DNA from: Aureobasidium sp. EXF-3400
Lineage: Eukaryota > Ascomycota > Dothideomycetes > Dothideales > Saccotheciaceae
Assembly (NCBI GenBank): GCA_024195585.1
Contig: SWBL01000169.1
Coordinates: 1-64,000, forward strand
Length of the DNA stretch: 64,000 bases
Reading direction: 5' to 3'
In this document: piece by piece, positions 53,844 through 64,000 of the stretch
Numbering within the stretch: position 1 is the stretch's first letter
Layout: the number at the start of each line of letters is the position of its first letter
Made by a program: the position numbers and the translations under genes
The notes under the pieces: model-generated
Told to the model about the DNA's origin: nothing
The model's database searches: none
The model's input: only the letters and a program-made list of their open reading frames with translations

Positions 53844-55763
53844 TCATACAGCGTATGCCCCCGAGTTAAGTTGACGAGGCTCACTAGCGACGTCAAATGC
53901 GCCATTAGCCAGCACTCGCAAACACTGTGCTGTGCTCTGACCTGGAGCTACCCAGGTAACATTGTGTCCCAAGCTCTTCATATAGTCTACCGTCTGGTTG
54001 TCGTATGCATACTCGAAGCTCACGTAATTGGGAGAAAGCTGATCGTGCAAACGGGGCGCTGCCAACGCTTCAGCGGCAGTCATGTTCTGGTCCAAAACAT
54101 GCCACAGTGTCTGCAGGGTCGCCGTGATGATCCTACTACCTCCTGCAGATCCTGTGACAAAGTAGAGGGAGCCGTCGGGGTACTCCGCGATTGTGCAAGA
54201 AATGGAGGACATCGGTCTCTTGCCGGGACGCACAAAATTGCTTTCCGAGGGAACAAGACCAAAGGCGTTCTTGGTTCCGGGGATCGAGAAATCGTTCATC
54301 TCGTTGTTCATAATTACTCCAGTTGAGGGCACGATGAGCTGACTACCAAACAAAAGATTGACTGTCGTGGTCAGTGAAATCGCCATGCCGGAGCTGTCGG
54401 CAGTCACTACGTGTGAGGTTCCAGGGGTTTCCATAATCTCCAAGTTCTTGGGGTCGTAGGCCGATACATTGAGTGTATGCGTGTCCGAGATGAGATGACG
54501 AATGTTTGCCGCGGTGGTTGCGTTGAGTATCTCTGCTTGGTATTCATCCATGCCTTTGACGAACAAAGGGTCTCCCATCGAAGCGCGGAAGCCGTATCCG
54601 AAGCGTGTTGCCTCGTCGAAATGATGGGTGCTGAGGTTCAGGTATGCCTCATCGCCCATTGTATCGTATCCTTCCAATGTCTTCATGACAGCCAGTACCA
54701 CGCCGCCCGACGCTGGCGCACTCACACTCTTTAGTTTATACCCTCGGTAGTCAATCTCGACAGGATCTCTAATTGCAACCGTGTAATTCTTCAAGTCCTC
54801 CATGGTCATTGTTCCATTGGCTGCCTGCAGCGTGTCGATCATTGCTTCGGCGATTGGACCAGTGTAGAAAGCGTCGGGTCCACGCTGTGCAATGGTTTCT
54901 AAAGTGGAAGCATAGCGCTGACGAGTGATGGTGTCGTTGAGTCGAAGCAGAGTGCCGTTGGGTGCAAAATCAATGGCCCAATTCGGGTCATCTACGAGGA
55001 AGTTGGACGTCGCTCCTGCTGTAGCAGAGGCCATGTAGCGAACCAGGTCCGCTGTGACTGGGAAACCATGGCGAGCAGTCTTGATCGCGCCTTGCATAAC
55101 CTCTTTCCATGGCAATTTGCCGTACTTTTGGTGCAAATGAGCGAGTCCGCGGACTTCACCAGGGATACCACTATTCGGATGTCAGCACATGCTGTCTATC
55201 TCGGCCGACCATACAACGGCGTACCTGGCTAAACCTCCATAGATGCTCGCATCTGTATTGTTTTTATACATGTCCTGGAATGCGGCCGCAGGTGCCGATT
55301 CTCGAAAGTCGATGAATTCGTACTCTCCATCGGCACCTCTCACCAGCATGAAGCCACCACCACCAATTCCAGAATGATACATGCCGATCACACCAACGCA
55401 AAAGGTAGTTCCGACCATTGCGTCGGCAGCCGTGCCACCTTTCAGAAGCAAATCGCGGCCAATGCCAGAACAGATGGTACTCTCGGACGCAACACCTCCA
55501 TGCAGCCTTGTCGCATTGGAGCCATGATGTCCAGTGTGAGGGAGTTCGGAGTTGGGAGGAAGTCCATGAGGGAAGCCTGACCTGAGGACAGTAGCACCAA
55601 TATCGGACACTCCAAATGCTAGCAGACAAGCAAGGGTATCAACCCAGGGAGAAAACAACATGACGAAGACGCAAACGACAACTAAAGCAGAGAGCAGCCC
55701 GACGGACGTCACAGAGCGTGAGAATGGAGAGGCGAGAAACACTCGCGTGCGGTCGAGAGACAT
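53844..55763 (-). CDS. Gamma-glutamyltransferase
   Basis: Exons 55225-55763 and 53844-55170 (54-nt intron, phase 2) give 621 aa. An N-terminal membrane anchor (about 15-55) is followed by the GGT heavy subunit (GGVASESTICSGIG, GGTAADAMVG, GIGGGGFMLV, FRESAP) and the autocleavage/catalytic Thr in PGTSHVVTADSSG (T431). The small subunit has STTVN-like, GVIMNNEMNDFS and TGSAGGSRI blocks. The enzyme hydrolyses glutathione and gamma-glutamyl compounds. Yeast Ecm38 sits in the vacuolar membrane, and similar placement is inferred. The upstream region carries a dense GATA cluster. Confidence 0.94.
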
Positions 55764-55807
55764 TTATACCTCGAGTACAACAACCCTACCTACCGGGGTG
55801 GGGTCGG

Positions 55808-55817
55808 TCACCGGTGA
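55808..55817. promoter_or_regulatory. Perfect 10-bp palindrome upstream of the gamma-GT gene
   Basis: TCACCGGTGA is a perfect inverted repeat 45 bp before the gamma-GT ATG. It may be a binding site for a dimeric factor or part of the 5' leader. No specific factor is assigned. Confidence 0.35.
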
Positions 55818-55959
55818 GGGAGTGAGGGGGTGCGATTTGCGATGTGCATGTACCTGCCCCAATGGTCAAAATCAGTTCTTGGTATCAAACAAGGGCGTGG
55901 ATCGGCTGCCTTTAAAGTTGCTCATGTTGATATGATCGGCAAGACGGCGAGGTCGGCGA

Positions 55960-56051
55960 GATAAGATAGTAGACACATGTGATAACCTTCGGGTGAGCTT
56001 TACCGGCCGTTGAAGCTCTTTCCCACATGAGCCCTTATCACGTCACTTATC
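55960..56051. promoter_or_regulatory. Cluster of five GATA motifs upstream of the gamma-GT gene
   Basis: GATAAG (55960), GATAG (55965), GATAAC (55981) and two CTTATC, that is GATAAG on the minus strand (56034 and 56046), occur within 92 bp and about 200-290 bp upstream of the gamma-GT start. Fungal GATA factors such as AreA bind HGATAR, and paired sites favour nitrogen control. Binding is inferred. Confidence 0.45.
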
Positions 56052-56425
56052 AGAGAAGCATTTCTAGGCACCCATGAGGAAAGTATGCAAGGAAAGACTA
56101 GTTGAATCGTTCATTATTTACTTTTGAATGCTATAAACTCTTGATGTCTCTATCGATTGACAAAACGAAGTTGTTACGGTTTACGTTTTCTGTTTTCCCG
56201 CCACTTTGTTTGTAGCCTTGCTACATATCTGAATGAGGGATGGCCGGCCAGATGCCTGAGCTAAATGCATATACAGCAGGAAACAAGCACCACATGACAC
56301 ATGCGCCGGGTTGAAATGGCTGGTTGAAAGCCGGTTCAGGTAAGATCAATGATCAACGTGACCGGGGCATGCACCTGAGTGTTGTCGCTCATGTTACTTG
56401 GTAAGAAGGGCAATGTGAGAGCTTT
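56052..56425. other. Remaining intergenic region before PRP39 3' end
   Basis: Upstream DNA of the gamma-GT gene and 3' flank of PRP39. No gene is seen. Confidence 0.5.
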
Positions 56426-58474
56426 CTAAGCAGCCACTCCTGTTGTACCAGTAGCATTTCCGGCTGTGGAGATAGAGGCAGGGCCATTGACTTGCATGTC
56501 CAACTCGAGGTACTCTCTGGCTGCGAGTTTGCTCTGCTTTTCAGTCAAGTACACCATATATCTTTGCGAAAGGTCTCTGATGACATCGGCGTTCAGACGG
56601 GTCTTGTGACGAATGGTGCTGTGAAGTGCCTTGACACGTTCGGCTTGCTCGACTGCAGTCTCCAGAGTCGTTGGTTGGTCGATCTCGAAGCTGAGGTAAC
56701 CTAGCCAGAAGGATGGACTATCGAGGAAGATGTGTTGTTGGCGTGACAGAATATCGCGTGCTTCGACAGCGTCGCCCTTGGACTTCCAAGTCAAGCGAGC
56801 CATCTCGACAACAAGCGCACCCTTGTCATCAATCGAGCACTCGGCATCGGCGACGTATTGGTCGTAGATCTGGACAGCAGCATCATAACCAACCTGGCGG
56901 CGTTGAAGGTTGGCCAGGCGAGTGATGGCTTCAAGATTGCCAGGCAAGGTGACAAGGATGGCTTCGTAGATTGCAGCAGCGACAGATGTCCTACCGCAAG
57001 CCTCCTCGAACAGCGCCCAGTGGAGACGCACAGCAGGTCTGGCGATGGGAGTATAGATGCAGCTGGCGCGCTGGAATATGTTGCGCACTTCCTCCTCTTT
57101 GCCGTCCTGGTTGTACATCCAGCGGGCGTATCTCTGCCAGAACTCGTCGTAGTGGGCACAGGTGACGACGCAACGCTCGTATAGGAAAGCGATGCGGGTG
57201 TAGTCGGCCTCGCTTTCCTCAAAGTCGAGGTACTTTGACCAATTTTCGAGTTGTGGTTCGTCGAGTTCGGTAACGTGGAAGTACGGACGCTTGACTTCTT
57301 GTTCGTAGGTCCAACGCTTGGTGGTCTCGGTCTGAGTGTTGTGGAAGATTTCGAGGTGGTAGGTATCTAGGCGAGCACGCATAGCACGCTCGACTTCGAT
57401 CTGGCTCTTTCCCTTGGTCTCTTGCTCAAGCTCGGTAGTAAATTGGCTAAGAAGGTTTGCGGGAGCGAGTTCAGTCAAAGGGCGAGAGGCTGCCAGTTGG
57501 CGGTACTTTTCGAAGTAGCGAGCATACTGATGCATGGGGATGTTGATGATGCGACCGAGAATGTCAAAGACGTTGTCCTGGGCCTCGAGTCGTTCCTCAA
57601 ACTCAATGTACTTGTCCCAGAAAGGGTGGGCGAGGAAGTCCAGACCAACACACGAGGCGCCTCTTTCAAACAACCTAGGTTTGTTAGCCGATGCATGCCT
57701 CGTGTATGGCAAGGGGGAGGAAGCAGAGGGGGAGGGGGAAACCAAACAAGGCATGTAGTCCTAGAGGCCTCCTGAGACCTTTGGACGTGGTAGAAAAGCT
57801 CTGATCCACCAAACACCAGTGAGAGAAGAATGGGACAAGGCTCGAGTTTGAACATGTGATAGGAGTCTGAACGCTGTGCGTGAGAAGAGTATGACAGGGG
57901 GAGTCTCTGTGGATTCTCACCCGTCTTCGACATGATTTGTCTGTGGTACGAAGCGAGAAGTTCCAGAGTCGCGTAGACGTGGATACGGTCTAGGTGAAGG
58001 TCATGCAGATATGATGGGGTAGTGCGAACTTACTCTCGAATGATGGTATCGTCGTGTGTCGTCTCGACCTTGAAGCTGCAGTAGTTGGCCCAAAGGTCGA
58101 CCGAGATACCAATGCTGGCCACGCCGCGCTCGTAGACCTGGCGCCCAAGTTAGCAATGTGCGCTGTCGTGGTCGAGTGTGTTGACTGACCATCTCAGCCG
58201 CCTCGGTGCCAGCAATGGCGAACTCTAGGTCGGCATACTTCTTCCAGTATCCAAAGAACAGCGGAAACTTCGCAAGAAAGCGGTCGTGGATGCTCCTGGC
58301 CGCTGTGATGGCCTGAGGACTCGAGTTTCTGTTCAGACCACCCTCAAGACCCTCTACTGCGCGAACCAGCTTTTCCCAGTTCTCAAACTCGTCTGGACTG
58401 GCCTGAACATCGGCTTCGAGCTTTCTGACTTCGGCCAGCTCCTCATCGCCCATTCCATAACCGTAGTCGGTCAT
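56426..58474 (-). CDS. PRP39: Pre-mRNA splicing factor PRP39 (U1 snRNP, HAT repeats)
   Basis: Exons 58190-58474, 58034-58137 and 56426-57674 give 545 aa. Introns are 52 nt (58138-58189) and an unusually long 359 nt (57675-58033, branch CTAAC, CTAG acceptor). The protein is helical throughout with HAT half-repeats: WEKLVRAVEG, FFGYWKKYADLEF, LWANYCSFKVE, FWDKYIEFEERL, WSKYLDFEES and FWQRYARWMYN. This pattern is characteristic of Prp39, a core U1 snRNP protein acting at 5' splice site recognition. Gly/Thr/Ala residues end the C-terminus. The first exon starts at an ATG directly before an acidic N-terminus. There is no sign of a frameshift. Confidence 0.9.
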
Positions 58475-59360
58475 TGCTGAGCGCGCTTGTTTGTGCTATG
58501 CTTCGAGTTTGGTGGGATTGCGAGGTTGGCGCTGTGTAGACTACGGGCGTGAACGGTGTACGAGGTGCGAGGAGCGAGTGCGACACGAGAAAGTCGAGCA
58601 GCTAACAGTTGTGAACGCTTTGCGTCTTGCAAGATGATCCGTAGCTCACGCGTTTGGTAGGTCAGTCAAAGTGTTCTGCTTGCTTCACACGCAGAGCTGT
58701 GGTCCAATAGGATGATCTTCGGTGCACCGCCCGACTGACCGAAGCCGTGCCCTATCATCCTTTGCTCACTCCATCCAGGTCATGGAAATGCTCTGCTCCG
58801 TATTTTTATGTCAATTTTGCATAGAGATCTGGATACTGCCACCAAACTCTTGATCCTGTCACAGTTCTCTAGATAGCTGGCTGGGCTACGAGTATGTGTA
58901 GGCTAGTCCGCTCACTTGTAAGGAGACAAGCTTCATCATCAAAGTCTCACAGACATCCTTTTCAAGAAAAATCCTACGTCTACGACCGCCAACAATGTCA
59001 ATTTATTACATGTCTAGACTATTTTTCTACATCCGCAGAACATTCCCGTAAGCTGTTCCAGCTCAGTTGCCCTTCCTTCAGGCAACACACATTCTGCGAT
59101 CATGCATCAACCTGCTAGGGAGACCCTGGTTCGGATCTCAACCCTTCAAAGCAAAATGGCGAACCGAACAGGGATGGCTCTCTGGTCGGGAGTGAGCGGA
59201 TGTCAGACCACAGCCCAATGACTGCCTCTACCAAGTGACATGGACCTGTTGTCCTGAGCTAATTCTTGGAGGATATCGCATTTCGCTTAGAAACGAGTTC
59301 TGAGAACATTTCCCAAGAACCTGGAGAAGACTGTCGAAGGAGAACCTTTAAATAGACCAG
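58475..59360. other. PRP39 promoter side, no gene seen
   Basis: Only short frames. GAGACCCTGGTTCGGATC near 59120 resembles a tRNA T loop but has no tRNA around it. Confidence 0.45.
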
Positions 59361-59869
59361 ATGAGCAACCCTAACTTTGACGAGGTCTGCTCGGACGATG
59401 ATGAGTTTCACGGTATAAGAGAGCCCATGCTCTGATCATCGTTAGCGAGCACAACATTCGATGGTTTCTCACGCGCTGCGTCTTGAGTCCTGGCCAACTT
59501 GTTCGACTCGACACAACTTGTTGCTGACGCGGATGTATCGCGGCAGATTTACCAGCTGGGCAACGTCCGTGAGTACGAGGTACATATGTGAGATCCGTAG
59601 TCTGGAGCGCTGTGATTGGGCTACGAGGTCTGCATGAGGTCGCAAGCACAGCCGCGCAGTATTTCTCGTTCCGCAACCCCACTGAGAAGCACCTTGACGA
59701 CATGTACCATAAGATGCCGAGTCATCTTGCCTCGCTTGTACTGATTTTCTTGACCAGCTTGGTAACAGTACGCGAGCTCTTATACTCGTACGCTGAGAAG
59801 CCTTCTGTGAGCATTAAGTTCAGAGCGACCAAGAGTAGTGCCAGGGTGTATCTGGTCCGCGGAGGATGA
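59361..59869 (+). pseudogene. Possible coding relic with two TGA stops and a frameshift
   Basis: An ATG at 59361 opens a frame that runs 76 codons to 59591 with internal TGA at 59433 and 59484. Both stops are one C-to-T change from CGA (Arg). The segment after the second stop (NLFDSTQLVADADVSRQIYQ) is protein-like. Coding-like sequence then continues in another frame to 59869 (HLDDMYHKMPSHLASLVLIF). No family is recognised. Chance or mis-modelled introns remain possible. Confidence 0.25.
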
Positions 59870-60666
59870 AAGGAACTTTCAAAATCTAGGCTGGGAAGTT
59901 GGAAACGCCAGATGGGAAGGTGGCTGGTGCGGTAAGGCGGACGGGCCCGCGGCGACTCTGTCGGTTTTCAGTCTAGGCTCGTTTCATGTGGCCGGCTTCA
60001 CTCTTTCTCTCACACCCGCCTGCCACAACGTAGATGTGTGACAACGGGGTTGACAGGTCGTTCGACTTGGAAGTAAGCCCTACGGCGCAAACGCCCATCT
60101 GAAGCTGTTATGGACATTTCGATTAGCCCCCATAGGTTTGACGAGCCCGTCTCATCTCGTATCGTGTCGTGTAGCAAAGCCTAAGCAAACAGGGATGGTT
60201 GGTCAGAGGTGCCCGGCCACCGCACAGACAAGAGGGGCGGTGGATAACGATGCTGCATACACGCATATATGCACCTCCTGCCGAAAGGCGAGTCGTGCTC
60301 TTTTTGTCGGTCTTTCTTTTCTTCCAGTCTCCATCCGCAGCATTCTGCGATCTGCATCTTTCGTGGCTCTGGAAGCTCTTCTCTTCTCAATATCCAGTCG
60401 GAAGCGGGTTCTTCTAACTGTCTTTGGTCGCTCTTCTCTTTCCATCTAGTCCTGGATTCTTTTCATTTTCCCGTCTTGAACGAGACTTTGCACAACATAG
60501 GTACTTTCGTGGTACGGCAGTGATCCGACAGCTGAGGGCACAGCCGAACTGCACACCATCCCACACATGTCAGCATCGGGTTTCACAACTGATCTTTGAT
60601 ATCCATCTCTGACTGGACTGTCCCGAACCTGTTCAGCATCTATTCAAGCATACCAAACCACAGTTC
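59870..60666. other. Upstream region of the FUT8-like gene
   Basis: Several overlapping 60-100-codon frames on both strands between 60138 and 60612 (none domain-bearing) and a pyrimidine-rich leader near 60300-60480 (TCTTTTC runs), which fits a fungal core promoter or 5' UTR. Confidence 0.45.
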
Positions 60667-62552
60667 ATGCAACTCGGCCCTCTCCCAGGCAGAATGCGTG
60701 ACCGCAGGAACACTAACCTCTCCATCTCGTCGACGGGGTCATTCATGTCAGCCCATACGTCGCCCGTCGTTGCTGATCACGCCCAGGACAGCGCTGAGAA
60801 GGGGAGATTCCTTTGGATCCCGGTCAGAGAAGACAGTGGGCCTCTACCTTCCCCTCTGCTTAAACATGCGCGCGAAAATCAACATGGCTTTTTTGACAAC
60901 TGGCAAAAGACACCCCGCTGGCGCACAGTCGTCATGCTCTTTGTTCTGGCCATTGTCTTGATCTGTTATAGTCTTACTCCTCTCTTGACGAGCGACTTCC
61001 GATTCGATGCTGTCTTCGCCAATGCCGACAAACAGATTGACCTCTTCAACGGAGCGTCAATTCCCGACCATCCAACCCCTCTGATATTCCAAGACCAGCA
61101 CGGTCAACCTAGATGGACCATCTCCATTCCTCCCTCTTTTGGCTTTCCTCTCAAGCACCATGAATACAGCAAGATCTGCTCGACGAGTGAAGGAGTAAGG
61201 AAAAGTGTCGACGCCATGACTAGCCGCCCGTCAAGGATCCAAGGGAAGAGCAGACCTCATTTTTGGAAACGTCCTTACTACGCGGCAGACAGGACATTCA
61301 TGTCGGTCGATGAAGCCGAGGCCCTGAGCCTCTTACCAGCCATGCCCGAAGGACAAAAGCACATCTCTGTTGTTGGTCATGCAAACGGAAGCAGTTCTGA
61401 TCTTCCCACTTGCCAGAGCAGCTTGACCTTCGTCATGGAAACCAGCGAAGCCGGCTTTGGCAACACGCTCCTCGCTCTCTGGCTCAGTTACGGCATGGCC
61501 AAAAAGGAAGGTCGCACTTTCTTCATCGACGACTCGAACTGGTAAGGCCTTGCACAAAGATAATTCCGGTGACTTTATGCTGACACACTTCTAGGTCGTA
61601 CGGAAGATACACCACCTACTTCAAGCAGCCTCCTCAGTCAGCTTGTGCACCTCCACCAGCGAACCAAGTTCTACCCTGCCCGCACAGTGCTCGCCATTTG
61701 GTTGTCTCTGCAGCTACCTTGCCTTGGACTTTCGGAAGTGCCTTCAAAACCGAGTACCAGCAATCGCTCAAGCATGGATTCAAGAAGAACCGCCCAATCT
61801 ATGATCTAGTCCGTCAAGGCTACCAAGATCTCTTTGATTTGCAGGGAGAAGACGGATCCTTCTTGACACACAAATTGACCGTGATGCGTGCCGCTGCTTC
61901 CGCTTCTCAGACGCCACTTGTCGGCATGCACATCCGTCGCGGAGATCTGCATCCTTTCGAGGTCGAGTACAGCCACGATTACCTCCCATTCGAACGCTAC
62001 ACATCTGCAGCTAGCGAGCTGTTCGCTGCTTTCTCCCCAAACAAATCCTCAATGGAACCGACTGCTCTGCTCCTTGCCTCGGACGATCCGGATATCCTTT
62101 CATCACACGACCTCATCAACACACTTCCTTCCCATCTCACCGTATCACGCCCCCAGGAACGTATAGTTCTTGCGAGCAAGAAAACACTGGAACCTGCCAA
62201 GCCCATCCGCAAGCCTGGATCCGCGTACGTTAAACACGTCGATGAGAACTCTGGATGGGAAGGAGGTTTCTATGCTTCGTTGTTCTTTGCCCTCGGCAAG
62301 GGCCATCCTTCGGCGTCCAACAAGGAAATGGGCGACGAGATGCAGAGAGCTGTTCTGAAACTGAGAGAGCTTGTTGGTCGTGCCTACCTCCTGGATCTAG
62401 CGGTCGTGGGGAATGCAGACGCAGCCGTCTGCGCCAGCTCTAGTGCGGCCTGTCGCATCATTGGAGTCATGATGGGGGCCGACAAGGTGTACAACGGCCA
62501 GTGGAGAAATGTGGACGCCAGTCGTGTATGGAGCTGGGATGGAATGGTTTGA
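60667..62552 (+). CDS. FUT8-like fucosyltransferase-superfamily membrane enzyme
   Basis: Exons 60667-61541 and 61595-62552 (53-nt intron splitting a Trp codon) give 610 aa. There is a long cytosolic N-region, one TM (about 87-108), then a lumenal domain. Motifs resemble the alpha-1,6-fucosyltransferase/NodZ type: METSEAGFGNTLLALWLSYG (where FUT8 has its Gly-rich motif), GMHIRRGD (H404-D409), LLASDDPDI and, near the C-terminus, VCASSSAACRIIGVMMG. The donor (GDP-fucose?) and acceptor are not established for filamentous fungi, so the assignment is to the fold and superfamily only. Confidence 0.72.
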
Positions 62553-63359
62553 TTGAGCATTGAAGGGCGTCTCATTGGGTTTAGCAAGGCGCATGGCGTG
62601 TTTCATTTTCTGCATTGTTTCTTTCTTGTCAAGGTTTCTTGTTTCATCTTCTTCTTACGTGCTTGGTGGCTATAGGATGACTTCTCTTTTGTCGAGACAC
62701 ACAGAACCCATCGTTGGTGATGGAAGACATACATATCATGCTCGAAATTTCACACGAAGCAATCGTGATAGGACACGATGACATCTCATTAGTTCAAAGT
62801 CCATGCTGCAAACCGGTAACACGAGCTGTAAGCGTCTCGTTTTTGGAAGCTTGTTTGATAGACGAAACAGAGAGTCGTTGGCGATCAAGTGCTTGTCGCA
62901 TTCGGCTCGCATGCAGGTCGTCAGGCTGGGACTGCTCGTGGGAGCAGGTGGGGTGCCAGAGAAGCTCTAGCCGAAACCGGGACAGTCAAGCACCGGTCGT
63001 GAGAGCGCCGAGTGATTCCAAAGCATGAGACGCCAACACAGCGCTTGGCTGAGGTCAAGACAACGGGCACAAGGTGGTTTATGGCCACCAAGTAATGGTG
63101 GCAGTTCTGGATAGGTATGTGTGGACAACGAAGGAGAAGACGGGTGAGGCGTGGCAGTGCAAGCAGATGCGGCAGGGATGAGGAGCGAACGGTTCCTGGA
63201 TCCTGAAGCGAATTCGGGCAGTCACTCTAGCTAAGGTAGGTACTACTAGACGGCGATAGCTGTTTTGCTTCCACTCACAACCTAAAATTGTTGGAGTGCG
63301 CCAGGCCCATCTCTTTGGCCAGCAGTGACGATGCTCCAGCCTTCCGCGATAGCCACACC
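62553..63359. other. Intergenic
   Basis: 3' flank of the FUT8-like gene and promoter of the arrestin-like gene. Short frames only, no feature recognised. Confidence 0.5.
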
Positions 63360-64000
63360 ATGAGCTCGTCGTCGCCATCTCGCGCGCAAGCTCCGTCAGC
63401 CCCTTCCGCTCCATCCGCCGGCCGCCGCATCCTCTCGCGCTTCGCGTCTCCCCTGTTCTCGCAAAAAGGCCGTAGCATTGCCGACTTCCACATCAAGGCC
63501 CACGATCCGCACAAGCAGTACTCGCCCGGCGAAAGCGTCAAGGGCTGCGTCGTCGTCAAGGTCGTCAAGCCCGTTCGCGTCACGCACGTCTCGGTCTGTC
63601 TGCACGGCTTCGCTCAGGTCTACCGCACTCCCGGCGCAACCGCCGACCAGCTGCGCGGCAACACCAATCGCATCGGCCGCGCCCAGGGGAGAGGCAAGAA
63701 GTCGGGCGAATACTTTGGCAATGGCTTCGCCTCGCTGTTCGAGGACGAGTCGGTCCTGTGCGGCGACGGCCGTCTGGACGAGGGCGTCTACCGTTTCGAC
63801 TTCGAGGTTCAGTTCCCCGATGACATGGACCTCCCTAGCAGCATCGACTTTGAACGTGGCACCATCTCCTACATGCTCACCGCCACCCTGACCCGTCCGA
63901 CTACCATTGCTCCCGTCATCACCCACGATCAGAAGATCTATCTCGTTGAGCGCGTCGACATTGCGCCCCTGCTGCCTCCCATGCCACGCACCATCACCCT
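63360..64000 (+). CDS. Arrestin-like (alpha-arrestin) protein, N-terminal part
   Basis: An ATG at 63360 opens a frame that stays open to the window end (213 codons seen), so the gene is incomplete here. After a Ser/Pro/Ala leader the arrestin N-domain begins: FHIKAHDPHKQYSPGESVKG, VRVTHVSVCLHGFAQVY, LDEGVYRFDFEVQFPDDMDLPSSI and ISYMLTATLTRP. This is the beta-sandwich pattern of fungal alpha-arrestins (ART/Rog3/CreD group), adaptors that recruit the Rsp5-type ubiquitin ligase to membrane transporters. PY motifs would lie beyond the window. Third codon positions are very GC-rich, which leaves long antisense frames open. Confidence 0.85.
   Translation, partial: MSSSSPSRAQAPSAPSAPSAGRRILSRFASPLFSQKGRSIADFHIKAHDPHKQYSPGESVKGCVVVKVVKPVRVTHVSVCLHGFAQVYRTPGATADQLRGNTNRIGRAQGRGKKSGEYFGNGFASLFEDESVLCGDGRLDEGVYRFDFEVQFPDDMDLPSSIDFERGTISYMLTATLTRPTTIAPVITHDQKIYLVERVDIAPLLPPMPRTIT

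Noticed and set aside
63396..63926. 176-codon minus-strand ORF at the right edge
   Set aside because: Antisense shadow of the arrestin-like gene, caused by GC-rich third positions.
1..64000. Transposon, LTR element, CRISPR array or provirus
   Set aside because: No transposase, reverse transcriptase, integrase, terminal repeats with target duplication or spacer arrays were found by eye.

Overview
The window is nuclear DNA of a filamentous ascomycete (Pezizomycotina; Dothideomycetes is my guess, from gene style only). The reasons are many spliced genes with 45-60 nt GT-AG introns and CTGAC or CTAAC branch sites, an intron-containing nuclear tRNA-Lys, and typical fungal families: DUF3405, Zn2Cys6 factor, chitin synthase, GH18 chitinase, GH76 mannanase, class II type peroxidase and an AsaB-like oxygenase. 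Gene structures below were built by hand from splice sites and reading phase. Coordinates span first to last coding base, and exons are given in the text.

Layout. 0-4.4 kb is gene-poor: a tRNA 3' end at the left edge, a decayed-looking reading frame, and tRNA-Lys(CTT) facing an inverted, mutated half-copy of itself. 4.4-11 kb has an MPDU1-like PQ-loop protein, a small two-finger C2H2 protein with an Ala/Pro minisatellite, a diverged tandem repeat and a DUF3405 membrane protein. 11.4-20 kb is a minus-strand run: MFS transporter, carboxypeptidase S, GPI-type GH76 and a cupin. 20.4-34 kb has proline dehydrogenase, a four-TM protein, chitinase, chitin synthase, an AsaB-like oxygenase and catalase. 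36.5-43.3 kb has a secreted haem peroxidase, a secreted protein with a duplicated cysteine module, a Zn2Cys6 regulator and a His-rich disordered protein. 44.4-58.5 kb has an ADP1-like ABCG transporter, HMG-CoA lyase, an MNN2-type mannosyltransferase, a histidine-acid-phosphatase-like protein, gamma-glutamyltransferase and PRP39. 60.7-64 kb has a FUT8-like glycosyltransferase and the start of an arrestin-like adaptor that runs off the window.

Themes. Cell-surface and glycan functions are dense: dolichol-sugar use, GH76, chitinase, chitin synthase, MNN2-like, FUT8-like and DUF3405. Peroxide metabolism (catalase, peroxidase) and amino-acid or thiol catabolism (proline dehydrogenase, carboxypeptidase S, gamma-GT, HMG-CoA lyase) are also present. 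This is ordinary chromosomal gene order, not a biosynthetic cluster. No intact transposon, CRISPR array or virus-like element was seen. The most unusual items are the inverted tRNA half-copy with C-to-T/G-to-A changes, the duplicated cysteine module whose two introns share position and phase, the diverged tandem repeat that stays open in one antisense frame, likely extra 5' exons of the chitin synthase, a GC-AG intron, and a 359-nt intron in PRP39.
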